Source: JANSYL01 sp963921255 (GTDB taxonomy: Bacteria > Pseudomonadota > Alphaproteobacteria > Rhodobacterales > Rhodobacteraceae). From it: a stretch of DNA of 64,000 nt. The position numbers and the translations under genes are program-made. Position 1 is the first letter of the stretch. Each line of letters opens with the position of its first letter. Under the pieces are notes generated by a model. That model had not been told where the DNA came from. It saw only the letters and a program-made list of their open reading frames with translations, and made no database searches. The stretch spans positions 1,178,001-1,242,000 of the forward strand of contig CAWUEW020000003.1 in assembly GCA_963921255.3 (NCBI GenBank), written 5' to 3'. Positions 17,060 to 25,688 of this stretch are shown here, piece after piece.

Positions 17060-17863
17060 TTATTGCTGCTGCACCTGAATGTCGATGGCCATCGCTTCGC
17101 CGCCCTGGCCAAAGCGCAGGCCCGACACCGGCGCGGCCTCCCTGTAATCCAGGCCCGTCGCCACACGGACATAGCGCGTGTCGGGGGAAATGCCGTTCGA
17201 GACGTCGAAGCCGACCCATCCAAGCGGATCGACTTGCACCTCGGCCCAGGCGTGGCTTGCATCCTGATGCACCCGATCTTCCATCATCAGATAGCCAGAC
17301 ACATAGCGCGCCGGATACCCCATCGACCGCGCGGCGGCCACGAAGATATGGGCGTGATCCTGGCACACGCCACAGCCATGTTCGATCGCTTCTTCGGCGC
17401 TTGTGGTGGCATGCGTCGTTCCGATTTCGTACGGCACCTCGGCCAGAATGCGTTCTGACAAGGCGTGCAGCCGCGGGATGTCCTCGGCCACTTCATCCTT
17501 GAGGCCTTTCGCCAGGCGCCGAACCTGCGGGCCAGCCCGCGTCAGATCGGTTGAGGTCTGAAAGAACCACAGTGGGGCAAAGCCGCCATGTTTGCCAACC
17601 ACACCGGACAGATCGGCTGTTTCAACTGTGCCTTCGCAATGCACAACGATCGAGGTCGCGGCAGGATCAAAGGAAATCAGCGACACCCGATTCTGGTGGT
17701 GGTCGGTGAACTCTGTCTGTGCTTCGCCGCCTTCGATGGTCATCGACCATTCGGTCACGGTCTGGCCAGCCCGGCTTTTCGGGATCAGGCGCAATTGCTG
17801 CAACCCGTAGGCTGGCGGGTGGTCAAAGTGATAGGTCGTGGTGTGCAGGATCTTCAGCTTCAT
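17060..17863 (-). CDS. Transglutaminase-like cysteine peptidase of the Anbu operon
   Basis: 267 aa. An N-terminal beta-sandwich (about 1-130) precedes the transglutaminase core with the triad Cys167 (GVCQDHAH), His204 (ASHAWAEV) and Asp220 (GFDVSNG). These proteins act as peptidases or amidases rather than crosslinkers in bacteria. In the Anbu cluster it may trim the peptide product made or attached by the ATP-grasp/alpha-E pair; this is inference. It starts 4 bases after the alpha-E stop and ends 42 bases before Anbu. Confidence 0.9.
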   Translation of the reverse strand: MKLKILHTTTYHFDHPPAYGLQQLRLIPKSRAGQTVTEWSMTIEGGEAQTEFTDHHQNRVSLISFDPAATSIVVHCEGTVETADLSGVVGKHGGFAPLWFFQTSTDLTRAGPQVRRLAKGLKDEVAEDIPRLHALSERILAEVPYEIGTTHATTSAEEAIEHGCGVCQDHAHIFVAAARSMGYPARYVSGYLMMEDRVHQDASHAWAEVQVDPLGWVGFDVSNGISPDTRYVRVATGLDYREAAPVSGLRFGQGGEAMAIDIQVQQQ

Positions 17864-17867
17864 CGCA

Positions 17868-18809
17868 TCACCCCAGGAACCGGAAATCGCGCTCGATCTG
17901 CGCGCCCAACCGGGACGTGTCGGTCAGGAAATCCGTGATGAATTCGTGCAACCCGTCCTCGAACACCCGTTCAATCGTGCCCGTGTTCAGGCGCGACTTC
18001 AGAACATCCGTCTGATCATGCGACGGGTGTCGCGTGCCATAGACGGTCTCCAGGTAGGTCATGTTGGTGGCGATCTTGCTCATCGAGAAGGCCAGACTGC
18101 GCGGCATACGGCCATCGAAGATCAGGAAATCCGCAATCCCCATCGGGCTGGCGTCGCCTTGCGTGATCCAACGATAGGCCCGTTGGCCCGCGACGGAGCG
18201 CAGGATCGTTTCCCATTGCACATTGTCGAGGCTCGATCCGATCTGACTGACCGATGGCAGCAGAACGTAGTATTTCACATCCAGAATACGGGCCGTGTTG
18301 TCAGCCCGTTCCAGGAATGTCCCCAGGCGGCAGAAATCGAACACGTCGTTGCGCAGCATCGTGCCATGCATCGCCCCGCGCACGAGTGCCGATTGTTGGC
18401 GCACCGTGGCCAGAACCTCGGGCAGGTCGCGGGTCGAGACCGGCCGCTGCAACGCCTGTTTGAGGATCATGTAGGTGTCGTTCACGGCCTCCCAGACTTC
18501 GCGCGTGATCGCCGTCCGGACGAGGCGCGCGTTCTGCCGCGCGGCGGCGATGGCGGACATGACCGATGACGGGTTCGAGGTGTCGCGCAGCAAGAAGTCG
18601 ATCGCTTTTGCGGCTTCGAGCGTCTCGTGCTTCTGGTGATACAGATGCGCCACGGCCGCGGTCTGCAGCACGCTTTGCCATTCGTCGTCGTCGCCCATGG
18701 GGCGGGTCAGACCGATCCGGAACCCGGCCTCGATCAGGCGGGCCGTGTTTTCCGAGCGTTCGAGGTAGCGGAACATCCAGAACAGCCCGCCAGCGGTTTT
18801 GCCGAGCAT
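17868..18809 (-). CDS. Alpha-E domain protein (DUF403)
   Basis: 313 aa from the ATG at 18809 (MLGKTAGGLFWMFRYLERSE), preceded by GGAGGAAT; an open extension of 13 codons overlaps the ATP-grasp gene. The all-helical alpha-E family has the N-terminal FRYLERSENTARL signature and a C-terminal LTDTSRLGAQIERDFRFLG. No catalytic residues are known. It is always found beside circularly permuted ATP-grasp and transglutaminase proteins, and is thought to be a partner in an uncharacterised peptide-modification pathway. Confidence 0.9.
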   Translation of the reverse strand: MLGKTAGGLFWMFRYLERSENTARLIEAGFRIGLTRPMGDDDEWQSVLQTAAVAHLYHQKHETLEAAKAIDFLLRDTSNPSSVMSAIAAARQNARLVRTAITREVWEAVNDTYMILKQALQRPVSTRDLPEVLATVRQQSALVRGAMHGTMLRNDVFDFCRLGTFLERADNTARILDVKYYVLLPSVSQIGSSLDNVQWETILRSVAGQRAYRWITQGDASPMGIADFLIFDGRMPRSLAFSMSKIATNMTYLETVYGTRHPSHDQTDVLKSRLNTGTIERVFEDGLHEFITDFLTDTSRLGAQIERDFRFLG

Positions 18810-18813
18810 CCTG

Positions 18814-20241
18814 TTATTCCTCCAATACCCAAGTGTCTTTTGTGCCACCGCCCTGGCTGGAATTCACGACCAGCGACCCGCGTTTGAGCGCCACCCGTGT
18901 CAGGCCCCCTGGCGTGATGGTGATCTTGTCCGGTGACACCTGGACGAAGGGGCGCAGATCGACATGCCGCGGGGCCAGGCCACGTTGCGTCAGGATGGGA
19001 ACCGTCGACAGCGCCAGGGTGGGCTGCGCGATGTAGTTGCCGGGCTTGGCCTGCAGCTTCGCCTTGAACGCCGCCAGTTCCTTTTTCGACGCCGCCGGCC
19101 CAACCAGCATGCCGTAGCCGCCCGACCCGTGTACTTCTTTCACCACCAGCTCACTGAGGTGATCCAATACGTAGGACAGGGCGTCCGGTTCGGAACAGCG
19201 CCAGGTCGGTACATTCTTTAGGATCGCCTTCTCGCCCGTGTAAAACTCCACGATATCCGGCATGTAGCTGTAGATCGCCTTATCGTCCGAGATCCCGGTT
19301 CCGGGCGCATTGGCTATGGTGATCCCCCCTGCGCGATAGACATCCATGATGCCCGGCACGCCCAACATGCTGTCGGGATTGAAGTTCAGCGGATCGAGAT
19401 AGTCGTCGTCGACGCGGCGGTACAACACGTCGATGGGTTTGTACCCTTGGGTCGTGCGCATCGCGATTTTGCCGTCGACCACCCGAAGGTCACTGCCCTC
19501 GACCAGTTCGACACCCATATGATCGGCGAGGAACGCGTGTTCGAAATAGGCCGAGTTGTGAATGCCCGGCGTCAGAATGGCCACGGTGCACTCGCTGGAA
19601 CAATTGCGCGGCGCACAGGCCGCAAGCGACCGGCGCAGGCTGATCGGATAGTTCTGGACAGGCTGCACTTTCACGCGGCTGAACAGCTCAGGGAACATCT
19701 GCAACATCGTTTCGCGGTTTTCGAGCATGTAGCTCACCCCGGAGGGGGTCCGCGCATTGTCTTCCAGAACGTAGAAATCATCCTCGCCCGTACGGACCAG
19801 ATCGACCCCAACGATATGCGTGTAGACATTGCCCGGAGGCGCCATGCCGATCATCTGCGGCAGGAACGCATCGTTCTTGGCGATCAGGTCGACCGGGACG
19901 CGTCCGGCCCGCAAAATTTCCTGGCGGTGGTAGATGTCATAGAGAAACGCGTTGATGGCGCGCACGCGCTGCTCGATGCCCTTGGTCAGTTTCGCCCATT
20001 CCCGCGCCGAGATAATCCGCGGCACGATGTCAAAGGGGATCAAGCGTTCGTCGGCCTCGGCCTGGCCATACACGTTGAAGGTGATGCCCGTGCGCCGGAA
20101 AAACCGCTCTGCCTCGGTGGATTTCTTCCGAAGCTCGCGCAGGTCTTCGTTGTCGAACCAAGCGCGGTAGGGTTGATAAGGTGCGCGGGGCGTTTCGCCC
20201 CGGCCGGACATTTCGTCGAAAAACGGCGGTGTGTCGGTCAT
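18814..20241 (-). CDS. Circularly permuted ATP-grasp type 2 protein (peptide ligase-like)
   Basis: 475 aa from the ATG at 20241 (MTDTPPFFDEMSGRG); an ATG 36 bases upstream is also open. The permuted ATP-grasp features are visible: GVDLVRTGEDDFYVLEDNARTPSG (about 160-185, with the acidic metal ligands and an Asn), and GSGGYGMLVGPAA with a neighbouring Lys near 395. These enzymes are predicted to form amide bonds using ATP. First gene of the Anbu operon. The 115-base leader contains ATCTTATCG/TTAAC-type AT-rich sequence but no promoter I would call. Confidence 0.9.
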   Translation of the reverse strand: MTDTPPFFDEMSGRGETPRAPYQPYRAWFDNEDLRELRKKSTEAERFFRRTGITFNVYGQAEADERLIPFDIVPRIISAREWAKLTKGIEQRVRAINAFLYDIYHRQEILRAGRVPVDLIAKNDAFLPQMIGMAPPGNVYTHIVGVDLVRTGEDDFYVLEDNARTPSGVSYMLENRETMLQMFPELFSRVKVQPVQNYPISLRRSLAACAPRNCSSECTVAILTPGIHNSAYFEHAFLADHMGVELVEGSDLRVVDGKIAMRTTQGYKPIDVLYRRVDDDYLDPLNFNPDSMLGVPGIMDVYRAGGITIANAPGTGISDDKAIYSYMPDIVEFYTGEKAILKNVPTWRCSEPDALSYVLDHLSELVVKEVHGSGGYGMLVGPAASKKELAAFKAKLQAKPGNYIAQPTLALSTVPILTQRGLAPRHVDLRPFVQVSPDKITITPGGLTRVALKRGSLVVNSSQGGGTKDTWVLEE

Positions 20242-20339
20242 GATCTTATCGTTAACAGCCTTTGTTCGAGGCTGCAAAACCAGACCGAAAATGCCAGTGG
20301 TTCAAGGGTTTTGCCGAGATTGCAAACCACGGCCGTTCA

Positions 20340-20364
20340 AAAATTAGGCGATATGCCTAATTTT
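20340..20364 (-). terminator. Intrinsic terminator overlapping the dtd stop codon
   Basis: AAAATTAGGC and GCCTAATTTT (10-bp stem, 5-base loop) begin inside the last codons of dtd, so the TAG stop is part of the stem; on the minus strand the stem ends in TTTTTG. It separates the dtd run from the Anbu operon. Confidence 0.75.
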
Positions 20365-20794
20365 CCATCCAAATCGTAACGGGCCCGTCATTGACGAGGC
20401 TGACCGCCATGTCCGCGCCGAATTCACCGGTCTCAACCGCGATCCCAAGGGCGCGCAGCGCCTCGGCGAAGTGCAGGTAAAGACGCTCGCCCTCCGCGGG
20501 TGGGGCGGCCGTTGAAAAGCCCGGTCGATTGCCACGTGACGTGTCGGCGGCCAAGGTGAACTGACTGACAACAAGGGCGCTTCCGCCGGTGTCGAGCAGG
20601 GACCGGTTCATCTTGCCTGCGTCATCCTTGAAAATGCGCAGCTTCGCGATTTTTTGCGCCAGGGCGCTTCCTTCGGATTCGGTATCGCCTTGCATGGCGC
20701 ACACCAGGATCAGCACGCCGGGGCCGGACTGGCCAATCAGGTTGCCGTCGACCTCGACGCGCGCGTCGCGGATGCGCTGGATCAGTGCTCTCAC
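20357..20794 (-). CDS. dtd: D-aminoacyl-tRNA deacylase
   Basis: 145 aa, standard length. Contains SQFTLAAD (active-site SQFTL motif, about 78-85) and NDGPVT near the C-terminus, the cis Gly-Pro motif that excludes L-amino acids. The homodimeric enzyme hydrolyses D-aminoacyl-tRNAs and glycyl-tRNA(Ala), protecting translation. The start overlaps the sugar-kinase stop by ATGA (20791-20794). The stop codon is embedded in a terminator hairpin. Confidence 0.95.
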   Translation of the reverse strand: MRALIQRIRDARVEVDGNLIGQSGPGVLILVCAMQGDTESEGSALAQKIAKLRIFKDDAGKMNRSLLDTGGSALVVSQFTLAADTSRGNRPGFSTAAPPAEGERLYLHFAEALRALGIAVETGEFGADMAVSLVNDGPVTIWMEN

Positions 20795-21717
20795 GCCAGT
20801 TCGTCCCGACGCGGCGGGTTTGCGCCGGCTCGTGACACGGTCACGGCGGCGGCACGGGCCCCAAGATCAAGCGCCCGTTCCAGCGACGCGGGCGCCAGTG
20901 CCGCCAAACCGGCTTTGTTCAAGGCGTCCTCGTCCTCGAGGCCTGCAAGAAATCCGCCGTTGAATGTGTCACCGGCCCCGACCGTATCGACCACGTCAAC
21001 GCGCGGCGCGGCGGTATGCACCGGGGCGTCGCCACCAAAACCGGTCACGCCGTCGGCCCCTTGGGTCACCAGAACAAGGTTTGGTCCCTTCCCGGACATC
21101 GCGGCCGCCATGTCTTCGATCGTCCCGTCACCCATGAGCCACGCCAGGTCTTCATCGGAGACCTTCACGATGTCCGAGGCGGCGAGGATTCGATCCAACC
21201 GGGCGCGGTACCGCGCTTCATCCGCGACAAAGCCCGGGCGGATGTTGGGGTCACACATGACCAGCTTGCCGGCGGCCGCGGCGCGTTCCGCCAAGAGGGC
21301 GTAGGCTTCGGCACAGGGTTCGACGGCAAGGCTGATGCCGCCAACAAAGACGGCTTCGATGCTGTCGTCCAAAGCGGGCAGATCGGCGATCCCCACCAGC
21401 CGTCCGGCGGTGTTTTCGTCGTAAAAGGCATAGCTCGCCTGACCATCCGTAAGGGTGACAAAGGCCAGGGTGGTCGGTCGATCCGACCATGAGATCCACC
21501 GCCCATCAATCCCGTTTGCGCGCATCACGCCTTCGAGTCTCTGCCCGAACAGATCGGTCGACAGCCCCGTGAAGAACCCGGTTGGGAGGGCCAGTCGGGC
21601 CGCCGCGACGGCGGTGTTGAACACGGCCCCGCCCGGGTAGGGCGCAAAGCACGCTTCACCGGCCTCGGATTGGCGCGGCAACATATCAATGAGCGCTTCT
21701 CCGGCGCAAAGTAGCAT
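20791..21717 (-). CDS. PfkB-family carbohydrate (probably fructo-) kinase
   Basis: 308 aa from the ATG at 21717 (MLLCAGEALIDML). The ribokinase fold shows both PfkB signatures: PYPGGAVFNTAVAAARL near the start and DTVGAGDTFNGGFLAGL near 255-270, with the catalytic Asp of the GAGD motif. The MLLCAGEALIDM opening is typical of fructokinases, which phosphorylate fructose with ATP, but substrate assignment within PfkB is uncertain. It is followed with overlap by dtd. Confidence 0.85.
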   Translation of the reverse strand: MLLCAGEALIDMLPRQSEAGEACFAPYPGGAVFNTAVAAARLALPTGFFTGLSTDLFGQRLEGVMRANGIDGRWISWSDRPTTLAFVTLTDGQASYAFYDENTAGRLVGIADLPALDDSIEAVFVGGISLAVEPCAEAYALLAERAAAAGKLVMCDPNIRPGFVADEARYRARLDRILAASDIVKVSDEDLAWLMGDGTIEDMAAAMSGKGPNLVLVTQGADGVTGFGGDAPVHTAAPRVDVVDTVGAGDTFNGGFLAGLEDEDALNKAGLAALAPASLERALDLGARAAAVTVSRAGANPPRRDELA

Positions 21718-21751
21718 GGGTCGGTCTCCGATCGGAAAGTCGAGTGCGGTG

Positions 21752-22885
21752 TTAGCCGCCTTCGCTGGCCACCACAATCACACCGATCACGATCAATGCA
21801 AGCAGGATGGCAAAGGCGATCTTGATCCAGGAATAGGGGCGCTCGCCCTGAACCTTGCCGGATTGGCCGTTCACGACAAACCGGTAGGTCTTGTCGCGAT
21901 ACTTGTAGGCGGCCATCCACACGGGAAGCAGGATGTGTTTGAAGGTCACATCCGACACCCGCGTCTGCATTTCCAGGATGCGCTGTTCGTCGCCGCCGAT
22001 ATCGCGGCGGATGTCCTGACGGATCTGGTCGGCCATAATCTCCTTGGCTTCGTCGAGGCCGTCATCCAGTTCGACCGTGTAGCCTTCGGCCCGGAACCCG
22101 GACAGAAATTCGGGCCGGTAGCCATCCAGCTGGCTCAGATCCCACGGCTGCAACCGATCGGTGTAGCTTTTGGGCAGGCTGCGGGAGGCCAGGACCAGCA
22201 CGTCATCGAAGAACCGTGCGACGCGTCCACGCTGGGGCGACCACCGAATGCGCCGCTCGCGCCGCGAGTTTCCGTCGCCATCCTTGACGGTCACGTAATA
22301 CGCATCCCCGCGCTGGCCGCGATATTGGGTGGCGGTGTCGGCATCGTAGGTCCAGTAGGGGACATAGATGCCGTCCATCTTCCGGCCCTTCTTGGCGTAT
22401 TCCTTCAACCCATTCGGCGCGAACCACAGGCGACCAAGCCAGGAGTTCATGGCCTCATGGGCGTCGCGTTCCGTCATCTGGAAGGGGACAACGCCCTTGG
22501 GCTTGATATGGCGGTGCGTGCCTGTGTCCGTCACGACCGGTGTCGCGCAGAACGGGCATTCCTTGGCGTGCACCTCGGGTTGGAATTCGACCTGCGCGCC
22601 GCAGTTGGGGCATTGGCTGACGCGGGTTTCTTCCATCTCCTGTTCTGGCAATTGGGCGGCGATGGCCGCGTCGTAGTCCAGTTCGACCAACTCGGACGGC
22701 GTGCCGCTCCACGGGCCGTCATCCGCTTCCTCGGGTTCGACACTGCGTTCATTGCCGCAGTGATCGCAGACCAAATGGTCCCCGCCGGGGGCAAACCGCA
22801 TGTCGGCCCCGCAATTGTCACACGGAAAGCGATGTTCATCCTCGGGCGCAGTGCGGTCGAGGGGATTTTCGTCGGTGTCGGTCAT
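21752..22885 (-). CDS. Zinc-ribbon membrane-anchored protein of the SPFH/TelA cluster
   Basis: 377 aa. Two zinc ribbons lie at the N-terminus: CDNCG...CDHCG (about 22-45) and CPNCG...CPFC (about 90-113). The middle part is a long soluble beta-rich region (VPYWTYDADTATQYRGQRG, LLPVWMAAYKYRDKTYRFVVNG). One C-terminal membrane segment lies at about 350-373 (IAFAILLALIVIGVIVV). Databases often label relatives as a primosomal protein or TFIIB-type zinc-finger protein; nothing here supports a helicase. It follows the SPFH gene in the same orientation, and probably tethers a complex to the membrane. Confidence 0.8.
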   Translation of the reverse strand: MTDTDENPLDRTAPEDEHRFPCDNCGADMRFAPGGDHLVCDHCGNERSVEPEEADDGPWSGTPSELVELDYDAAIAAQLPEQEMEETRVSQCPNCGAQVEFQPEVHAKECPFCATPVVTDTGTHRHIKPKGVVPFQMTERDAHEAMNSWLGRLWFAPNGLKEYAKKGRKMDGIYVPYWTYDADTATQYRGQRGDAYYVTVKDGDGNSRRERRIRWSPQRGRVARFFDDVLVLASRSLPKSYTDRLQPWDLSQLDGYRPEFLSGFRAEGYTVELDDGLDEAKEIMADQIRQDIRRDIGGDEQRILEMQTRVSDVTFKHILLPVWMAAYKYRDKTYRFVVNGQSGKVQGERPYSWIKIAFAILLALIVIGVIVVASEGG

Positions 22886-22935
22886 GGCGGGGCCCTTGGC
22901 GCGTCGTGCTTGGCTGTGGTCGGTCCGGTCCGAAA

Positions 22936-22964
22936 GGGCGCGCCACCGGTTTCAGTGCGCGCCC
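22936..22964 (-). terminator. Hairpin after the SPFH gene
   Basis: GGGCGCGC and GCGCGCCC form an 8-bp stem with a 13-base loop; on the minus strand it is followed by TTTC. A weak terminator or processing site between the SPFH and zinc-ribbon genes. Confidence 0.5.
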
Positions 22965-22978
22965 TGTGCTGAATGCGG

Positions 22979-24121
22979 TTAGCCCGCGGGCGGCGGGGGC
23001 GGCGGAGGCGGCGGCATGACCGTGAAGAGCTGCGCCAACTCGGTCACGTCTTCGGCCTTCATCCAGCCATCTTGCCCTTGGGTCCAGACCAGCGTTTCGC
23101 GGGTGAGGCTGCCATCGGTCACCATCCGCCCAAGAGCGGCTTTCGAGAATGGCCCTTTAGTCGCGCCGTTTTCGGCAATGTGCCACACATGTTCGACGGG
23201 CGGCGGCGGTGGCGCAGCGGCGGCAGGGGCTGCCTGGGCCTGGGGCTGAGCGCCCCAAGGCCCGCCCATCGTGTTCGCCATCTGGTTGGCCATTGCCATA
23301 CCCATGCCCATCCCGAGGCCCGCGCCCATGCCGCCATCGCCGCCGGGGTTTTCGGCCGCGGCACGCATGGCTTCTGCGGTCTGGAATTGCTGATAGCGGT
23401 TCAGATCGCCAACGACCCCCATCGAGGTGCGCTTGTCCAATGCCTCCTCCACTGCGGGCGGAAGCGAGATGTTTTCGATATACAATTCGGGCAATGTCAG
23501 GCCGTATTGCGCGATCGTTTCGGAAATCCGCGTGGCGATCAGCTTGCCGAATTCACCTGTGTTGCCCGCCATGTCGAGCACCGGCACACCCGACCCCGCG
23601 ACGGTCTGGCTGAATTGCTGCACGATGATGTTGCGGATCTGGAACGTCACCTCGTCGGTGGTGAACTCACCGTCGGTGCCGACGATCTCGGTCATGAACT
23701 TGCCGGCGTCGGCGACCTTGACCGTGTACGTGCCGAAGGCGCGAATCCGCGTTGGCCCAAACTCCGGGTCGCGCAGCATGATCGGGTTTTTCGTGCCCCA
23801 CTTCAGGTCGGTGAAGCGGTTCGTGTTGACGAAGTAGATCTCGGATTTGAACGGCGATTTGAACCCGTGATCCCAATGCTGCAACGATGTCATGATCGGC
23901 ATGTTGTTGGTCTCAAGCATGTAGAGACCGGGCGTGAAGATGTCCGCCAGCTGTCCTTCATGGATGAACACGGCCGTTTGACCTTCGCGCACCGTCAGCT
24001 TGGCGCCATACTTGATCTCGTGTCCGTACCGCTCGAACCGGTAGACCATCGTGTCGCGTGTATCATCCGTCCACTCGATGACGTCGATGAACTGGCCAGA
24101 GAGAAAATCAAAGATTGGCAT
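22979..24121 (-). CDS. SPFH-domain protein with C-terminal GYF_2 domain and polyproline tail
   Basis: 380 aa. The N-terminal 250 residues are an SPFH/band-7 domain of the YdjI/virion-core type (GQFIDVIEWTDD..., INFGTYTVKV-like strands, IAQYGLTLPELYIENISLP). A Met/Gly-rich stretch (GGMGAGLGMGMGMAMANQ, about 270-290) and an Ala/Pro linker lead to a GYF_2 domain (about 311-365: WHIAENGATKGPFSKAAL ... WTQGQDGWMKAEDV). Nine prolines follow before the final AG. SPFH proteins form oligomeric membrane scaffolds; GYF domains bind proline-rich peptides, so the tail could bind the GYF domain of a neighbouring subunit. Confidence 0.88.
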   Translation of the reverse strand: MPIFDFLSGQFIDVIEWTDDTRDTMVYRFERYGHEIKYGAKLTVREGQTAVFIHEGQLADIFTPGLYMLETNNMPIMTSLQHWDHGFKSPFKSEIYFVNTNRFTDLKWGTKNPIMLRDPEFGPTRIRAFGTYTVKVADAGKFMTEIVGTDGEFTTDEVTFQIRNIIVQQFSQTVAGSGVPVLDMAGNTGEFGKLIATRISETIAQYGLTLPELYIENISLPPAVEEALDKRTSMGVVGDLNRYQQFQTAEAMRAAAENPGGDGGMGAGLGMGMGMAMANQMANTMGGPWGAQPQAQAAPAAAAPPPPPVEHVWHIAENGATKGPFSKAALGRMVTDGSLTRETLVWTQGQDGWMKAEDVTELAQLFTVMPPPPPPPPPAG

Positions 24122-24257
24122 GGTCTTGGTCCAATTGTTGTTGGCACGTATGCAGCAAGTGTATGCGGGGATGCCCTATCGGGCTACAGGGAAATCGCGT
24201 GGCTCTTTCCCGCCTGGGACGGGGCCGCACACTGGGGGCAGCCCCGACCGTCGCGGA

Positions 24258-24701
24258 TCAGTACAGCACGAGGTGCGCTTCGCAGAATTCGCCCGCCGAA
24301 TAGGTGCCAATCCAGAAATCGAACTGGCCGTCGCTGGCGACCACTTCCATCCAGGGCATCAGGTCGCCCGAGCTGTCGTCGTCGTAATACCACGATCCGT
24401 CCGGCGCATGCGCCAACAGAACGGTATCGCAGCCGGGGCTGTCGACCGACACCTGGATCGGGCCGGAGATGCCACTCATGGTGATCGAAAAATCCGGGTT
24501 CTCAATCACATGGCCGCCCGCATAGCCGCATTGCGATAGGTCCTGATCGCCGCCGGCAATCACCTCGACACGGTACGGGTCTTCACCAAGATCCGCCTCG
24601 GAAATCGACAGGGCCGTTACACCGCTGCCGGGCACGGGGCAGGCAAAGGCGGCCATGGGAGACACGGCGAGCGCCAGGGCGGCAAGGGTCGTTTTACGCA
24701 T
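24258..24701 (-). CDS. Secreted beta-sandwich-like protein, paralogue of 44814-45308
   Basis: 147 aa with a signal peptide ending ...MAAFA before CPVPGSG. The mature part has four Cys (possible disulfides) and motifs GGDQDLSQCGY, PDFSITMSG and DTVLLAHAPDGSWYYDDDSSG. The same motifs in the same order occur in the 164-aa protein at 44814-45308. The DTVLL..PDGSWYYDDD segment is reminiscent of pre-peptidase C-terminal-like domains, but no protease residues are present. It sits in the SPFH/TelA cluster between the DUF2927 and SPFH genes. Function unknown. Confidence 0.75.
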   Translation of the reverse strand: MRKTTLAALALAVSPMAAFACPVPGSGVTALSISEADLGEDPYRVEVIAGGDQDLSQCGYAGGHVIENPDFSITMSGISGPIQVSVDSPGCDTVLLAHAPDGSWYYDDDSSGDLMPWMEVVASDGQFDFWIGTYSAGEFCEAHLVLY

Positions 24702-24750
24702 TCTATTGGGTTCCTTTTGGTGGGGTGCGTTTGGGTGTGTGCGGGGCGCC

Positions 24751-25683
24751 CTAACTGGGCCCTCCCAAAAACTCTTCCGAGATTTGCCGGACGGTCGCGC
24801 GCGCGTCTTCCGGCGTCATGCCAACCTGCAACCGGTCGTCATACAGCATGCGCGGCAGCAATTCGTCATGGGGCGTCAGCAGCGCGAACTCGTCGTCATC
24901 GTTGAAGATGGAGGGGCGCGCCGCCGGGCTGTCGTTGGGCAATCCGAGGCCTTGGGCAATTTCCTCATGCACGCAGGAGCGCCGCAAAAGATCCGGATGT
25001 TCGTCGCGAATGATCGCGATCGCGGCCACGTAGACCGGTGCGGCCCCACTTTCCGAGAAGGAATAGACCGCGCAGAACACCGACCGCGGCATCTCTTCGA
25101 TTTCGCGTACGGTTGCATCGCTGACCGCTGGCAGCACCTCGCGAATACGGGGCCCGAGGGATTGCTGATCGTCCCGGTCCACATAGAACACATGGAAGTT
25201 GCCATTGGCCGTGACCATGCGGATCGGATGATCGGTGACGCGGGCCAGGCGGCCGGCATAGGTGCTAAGCACCGACCGGTCTTCGGCTTGCTGCGCGGGT
25301 TCGACGCTGGCGCCGAAATGCGGTTGAATGCGCACCGGCGCGCGCCAACGCCGCAAGGTCGACGGGGTTTGCTGCGCCACGAAGCGCCCGCCGGACAAGG
25401 CGTATTCGTCAAACAGCGCGATCCGCTCGAAATTGGCCGCCAGTGTGCGCGGGGTGAACGGTGCATCCGTTTGCCCCCCGTCCGTGCGCAGCAACCCATC
25501 GCGCACCAACCGCGCCTCGACCCCCCGGTAGTAGCGCGCGAACGCCAAGCTTTGCGCAGACGGCGGGGCCGCTTCGCGCTGCTCGGGCCGTGGCGAGACC
25601 GTGGGGGCAGGGGACGCGACGCAACCAGCCAGAGCCAGCAGCGCCACGGCCAACGCCCCTTTGGAGATCAGGGGGCGGACCAT
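24751..25683 (-). CDS. DUF2927 lipoprotein of the TelA/SPFH cluster
   Basis: 310 aa. Lipobox LALAGC gives an acylated Cys21. The DUF2927 domain includes CVHEEIAQGLGLPND (His239-Glu240) and SIFNDDDEFALLTPHDELLPRMLYD. The HExxxQ core matches the larger paralogue at 11340-12710, but this protein lacks its C-terminal helical extension. The start lies 5 bases after the TelA stop, so the genes are translationally linked. A periplasmic role is likely; zinc binding is a guess from the motif. Confidence 0.88.
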   Translation of the reverse strand: MVRPLISKGALAVALLALAGCVASPAPTVSPRPEQREAAPPSAQSLAFARYYRGVEARLVRDGLLRTDGGQTDAPFTPRTLAANFERIALFDEYALSGGRFVAQQTPSTLRRWRAPVRIQPHFGASVEPAQQAEDRSVLSTYAGRLARVTDHPIRMVTANGNFHVFYVDRDDQQSLGPRIREVLPAVSDATVREIEEMPRSVFCAVYSFSESGAAPVYVAAIAIIRDEHPDLLRRSCVHEEIAQGLGLPNDSPAARPSIFNDDDEFALLTPHDELLPRMLYDDRLQVGMTPEDARATVRQISEEFLGGPS

Positions 25684-25688
25684 CGGGT

